Assembly (NCBI GenBank): GCA_902775895.1
Contig: CACYNO010000005.1
Span: 1-64,000 of the forward strand
Direction of reading: 5' to 3'
Origin: an uncultured Lachnospiraceae bacterium
GTDB taxonomy: Bacteria > Bacillota > Clostridia > Lachnospirales > Lachnospiraceae
Length of the DNA: 64,000 nt
The notes beneath the pieces are model-generated. The model did not search any database. It saw only the letters and a list, made by a program, of their open reading frames with translations, and was not told the origin of the DNA. Both the position numbers and the translations under genes were made by a program. Of the stretch, positions 61,330 through 64,000 are shown in pieces (position 1 is the first letter of the stretch; every line of letters begins with the position of its first letter).

Positions 61330-62657
61330 TGATTAGCACATTAGGACGAGCTTTCAAAAACGCTGATGTCCGAAAGCGCCTGCTATTCATGCTGGGGATT
61401 CTGATAGTGGTAAGACTGGGAAGTCTTATTCCTATTCCGGGAGTTAATACTGGTTACTTCAGTTCTCTTTTAAGCAGTTTGGGGGATGGCAATCTAAGTT
61501 ACCTCAATGCCTTCACCGGAGGATCGTTTGAGAGACTTTCATTGTTTGCTTTGGGTATCACGCCTTACATTACGTCATCGATCATAGTTCAGCTTCTCAC
61601 CATAGCTATTCCTAAGTTAGAGGAGATGCAAAGAGAAGGTGAAGACGGACGTAAGAAGATGGAAAGGATAACCCGTTTCATCACTCTCGGTCTTGCGATC
61701 GCAGAGTCAGTTGCAATGGCAGTGGGATTCGGACGCCAGGGTCTTATTGCCGGATACGAGACCATGAGCATGGGGCATTACGTGATGGCGATCATCATCG
61801 TGATCATAGCACTCATAGTCGGAGCTACGGCTCTTATGTGGCTTGGTGAGCAGATCACTGACAAGGGTGTTGGTAACGGTATTTCAATAATCCTTTTATT
61901 CAACATCATTGCAGGTGTTCCCGGTGATCTGGCCGGCTTGTTTGACCAGTTCATCAAGGGGAAAGAAGCAGGACACGTGATCGCAGCTGTAGCGATCATC
62001 GGAGGAATAATACTCGGTATGATCCTTCTTGTGTGTCTGCTATCGGATGCGGAGAGACGTATCCCCGTTCAGTACTCACAAAAGGTTGTGGGAAGGAGAG
62101 TATTCGGAGGACAGTCATCGCATATTCCGCTTAAGGTAAATACTGCCGGAGTTATGCCGGTGATCTTTGCCTCATCCATTATCCAGTTCCCTGTGATAAT
62201 CACACAGCTTATCACAAGGTCACAGCCGGAATGGACAAAGTACCTGACGGCATCTTACTGGTTTAATCCGGACAACTGGATATATACCATAGGTCTGGCA
62301 GCGTATGTGGGTCTTATCATAGCATTTGCCTACTTTTATACCTCCATTACGTTCAATCCGCTTGAGATCGCAGATAATCTCAAACGAGGAGGAGGAGTTA
62401 TCCCGGGAGTTACACCGGGTAAGGCAACAAGTGATTACCTGCACGCTATACTGAACCGGATCATAATAGTGGGAGCGATAGGAATAGCCATAGTCGCGAT
62501 CATACCTATCATATTCTCGGGTATATTCGGAGCAAGCGTTTCTTTCGGCGGAACATCACTTATCATTATAGTCGGAGTTATACTTGAGACACTCAAACAG
62601 ATGGAAGCAATGATGCGTAATAAGCATTACAAAGGCTTCTTAAGTGACGACAACTGA
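61329..62657 (+). CDS. secY: SecY preprotein translocase channel
   Basis: This 442-residue membrane protein has ten membrane segments. Signatures are GSLIPIPGVNTGYF with FALGITPYITSSII in the N half and NTAGVMPVIFASSI in the C half. The C5 cytosolic loop carries RGGGVIPGVTPGKATSDYL. With SecE and SecG it forms the protein-conducting channel. It starts on the last base of rplO's stop codon. Confidence 0.97.
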   Translation: MISTLGRAFKNADVRKRLLFMLGILIVVRLGSLIPIPGVNTGYFSSLLSSLGDGNLSYLNAFTGGSFERLSLFALGITPYITSSIIVQLLTIAIPKLEEMQREGEDGRKKMERITRFITLGLAIAESVAMAVGFGRQGLIAGYETMSMGHYVMAIIIVIIALIVGATALMWLGEQITDKGVGNGISIILLFNIIAGVPGDLAGLFDQFIKGKEAGHVIAAVAIIGGIILGMILLVCLLSDAERRIPVQYSQKVVGRRVFGGQSSHIPLKVNTAGVMPVIFASSIIQFPVIITQLITRSQPEWTKYLTASYWFNPDNWIYTIGLAAYVGLIIAFAYFYTSITFNPLEIADNLKRGGGVIPGVTPGKATSDYLHAILNRIIIVGAIGIAIVAIIPIIFSGIFGASVSFGGTSLIIIVGVILETLKQMEAMMRNKHYKGFLSDDN

Positions 62658-62679
62658 TGCAGATAAAGAGGAGATTCTT

Positions 62680-63321
62680 ATGAAGATAGTTATGCTTGGA
62701 GCCCCAGGTGCGGGCAAAGGTACACAGGCCAAAAAAATAGCTGAGGAATACGGAGTTCCTCATATCTCAACGGGAGATATCTTTCGTGCAAATATTAAGA
62801 ACAACACACCGCTTGGTCAGCAGGCAAAGATCTATATGGACAAGGGTGAGCTTGTTCCTGATGAACTGGTAGTAAGTCTTATCATGGACAGATTTGATGA
62901 GCCGGATTGTGAAAAGGGATATGTCCTTGACGGATATCCGAGAACGATCCCGCAGGCAAAGGCGCTTGATAAGGCCCTGGAAGATAACGGCGAGAAGCTT
63001 GATTACGCAATAGATGTTGATGTTCCCGATGAGGTCATCATCGACCGCATGAGCGGAAGAAGAGCATGCCTCAACTGCGGAGCGACTTATCACATCGTGA
63101 ACAACCCTCCAAAGACGGAGAGCGTATGTGATGCCTGCGGCAACGAACTGGTTCAGAGAGATGATGATAAAGAAGAGACTGTTAAGAACAGACTTGATGT
63201 TTATCATGATCAGACCGAACCGCTTAAGCAGTATTATGCTGATGCCGGTGTTCTTTATACCGTTGACGGTACAAAAGAAATGGAAGAAGTGTTTAAGTCC
63301 ATCTGCTCTATCGTAGAGTGA
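62680..63321 (+). CDS. adk: Adenylate kinase
   Basis: ATG 62680 with GAGGAG upstream gives 213 residues. The P-loop is GAPGAGKGT (7-15), the NMP-binding strand STGDIFR, and the LID domain carries four cysteines (C130, C133, C150, C153) for a structural zinc, as in Gram-positive enzymes. It catalyses ATP + AMP = 2 ADP. It follows secY by 22 bases, the standard order. Confidence 0.97.
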   Translation: MKIVMLGAPGAGKGTQAKKIAEEYGVPHISTGDIFRANIKNNTPLGQQAKIYMDKGELVPDELVVSLIMDRFDEPDCEKGYVLDGYPRTIPQAKALDKALEDNGEKLDYAIDVDVPDEVIIDRMSGRRACLNCGATYHIVNNPPKTESVCDACGNELVQRDDDKEETVKNRLDVYHDQTEPLKQYYADAGVLYTVDGTKEMEEVFKSICSIVE

Positions 63322-63324
63322 TAA

Positions 63325-63630
63325 ATGCCTATGAATGAGTTTGATTATAAAGGATGCCTTGCTTTTTCGCTGGCGGGGCATGACAAAGGAAGGATATATG
63401 TGATAATCGATACGGAAGGCGATACGGCTTTTCTGTCGGACGGCTGCCTGAAGCCGGTCACTGCTCCCAAAAAGAAAAAACTCAAACACTTACAACCGGT
63501 CAAAAAAACTTATGACTATTATTTGAAACTATTTGATGATCTCGATATCGAGGAAGGGCATATGCCGACCAATGAAGAGGTGGCAAGAGCCATAAAGCTC
63601 TTCAAGCGGAAGGGAAAGGAGGAAGACTAA
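63325..63630 (+). CDS. KOW-domain RNA-binding protein
   Basis: This 101-residue protein has a KOW-like start ([20 protein letters not shown]) resembling the L14e/eL-type small RNA-binding proteins that Clostridia carry just before infA. A basic [13 protein letters not shown] segment and a helical C-terminus follow. The function is unproven; a ribosome or translation role is inferred from position. It starts 3 bases after adk, with a possible alternative ATG at 63331, and ends one base before the infA ATG overlap. Confidence 0.75.
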   Translation: MPMNEFDYKGCLAFSLAGHDKGRIYVIIDTEGDTAFLSDGCLKPVTAPKKKKLKHLQPVKKTYDYYLKLFDDLDIEEGHMPTNEEVARAIKLFKRKGKEED

Positions 63631-63848
63631 TGTCAAAGACAGATGCAATTGAGATAGAAGGAACAGTAGTAGAGAAACTGCCAAACGCCATGTTCCAGGT
63701 GGAACTGGAGAACGGACACCAGGTTCTTGCACACATCAGCGGTAAGCTCAGGATGAATTACATCCGTATATTACCGGGAGACAAAGTGACATTAGAGATG
63801 TCTCCTTATGACCTTACAAAGGGAAGGATCATCTGGAGAGACAAATAA
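63630..63848 (+). CDS. infA: Translation initiation factor IF-1
   Basis: This 72-residue OB-fold protein reads [20 protein letters not shown], then [16 protein letters not shown]. It binds the A site of the 30S subunit during initiation. GGAAAGGAGG precedes the ATG, which overlaps the KOW gene stop by one base. Confidence 0.97.
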   Translation: MSKTDAIEIEGTVVEKLPNAMFQVELENGHQVLAHISGKLRMNYIRILPGDKVTLEMSPYDLTKGRIIWRDK

Positions 63849-63869
63849 TACGGTTACTTATTCGCAAAC

Positions 63870-63899
63870 TTGCGAAAGAACTTTAAAATATGATATAAT
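63870..63899 (+). promoter_or_regulatory. Internal promoter before rpmJ
   Basis: TTGCGA (63870-63875), 18-base spacer, perfect TATAAT (63894-63899). A small hairpin (TTCGCAA/TTGCGAA, 63861-63876) overlaps the -35. It probably drives rpmJ and the alpha-operon genes beyond the window. Confidence 0.5.
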
Positions 63900-63933
63900 A
63901 TTCGGCAGACTTGTCTGAAAGGAGGTTTTTACA

Positions 63934-64000
63934 GTGAAGGTTAGATCATCGGTAAAACCTATTTGTGAAAAATGCAAAGTCATAAAAAGAAAAGGAGTTG
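63934..64000 (+). CDS. rpmJ: Ribosomal protein L36 (partial, runs off the window)
   Basis: This starts at GTG 63934 after AAAGGAGG. The 22 visible residues, KVRSSVKPICEKCKVIKRKG, are the first part of L36 (bL36) with its first CxxC zinc pair. The remaining 15 or so residues lie past position 64000. Confidence 0.93.
   Translation, partial: MKVRSSVKPICEKCKVIKRKGV

Overview
The window looks like chromosomal DNA of a Lachnospiraceae-type Clostridia (Butyrivibrio/Pseudobutyrivibrio-like). This is inferred from the S10-spc ribosomal operon with zinc-type S14, the KOW protein before infA, FeoA fused to FeoB, DUF1836 and RsgI-type proteins, moderately low GC and strong AGGAGG ribosome binding sites. 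No species can be fixed from sequence alone.

Layout. 1-3.9 kb: a small membrane peptide, an FAD-dependent geranylgeranyl-reductase-like oxidoreductase and a fused FeoAB iron transporter. 4-31 kb: an accessory surface-polysaccharide or glycoprotein region. It holds seven family 2 glycosyltransferase (GT2) proteins, several of them giant multi-domain fusions of up to six GT modules. Two are fused to radical SAM/SPASM domains, and both of these are interrupted near their C-termini, one by an in-frame TAA and one by a frameshift in a T7 tract. A sulfotransferase-like protein and a nucleotide-sugar dehydrogenase sit among them; a UDP-glucose dehydrogenase follows at 35.7 kb. Two close paralogues (4.0 and 29.6 kb) bracket the cluster. 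17.5-19 kb and 29-35.6 kb hold decayed genes: AAA/DUF4143 ATPase fragments, a binding-protein fragment, a truncated IS66 transposase and a mosaic ATPase, beside an intact PHP phosphoesterase and an AlbA_2 ATP-binding regulator.

37-41 kb: a nitroreductase; then a candidate type I toxin-antitoxin pair that is too short for ordinary gene calling, with a palindromic LexA-like operator between the toxin promoter's -35 and -10; then a zur-znuA-znuC-znuB zinc uptake operon with a Fur-family operator at its promoter and two copies of a covarying REP-like hairpin. 41-51 kb: DUF1836 protein, a PepSY protein/ECF sigma/RsgI-like anti-sigma trio, a tRNA-Trp preceded by a partial duplicate of its 5' half, an iron alcohol dehydrogenase, a thioredoxin-like lipoprotein, a Gx (HepT-I) membrane protein, DUF389 and SulP transporters, and a YoaK/DUF1275 membrane protein. 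51.6-64 kb: the S10-spc ribosomal operon with secY, adk, a KOW protein, infA and the start of rpmJ.

Most interesting: (1) the GT2-radical SAM-SPASM fusions inside a shuffling array of GT2 modules; (2) the compact toxin/antisense RNA locus with the palindromic operator; (3) the tRNA-Trp half-duplication.
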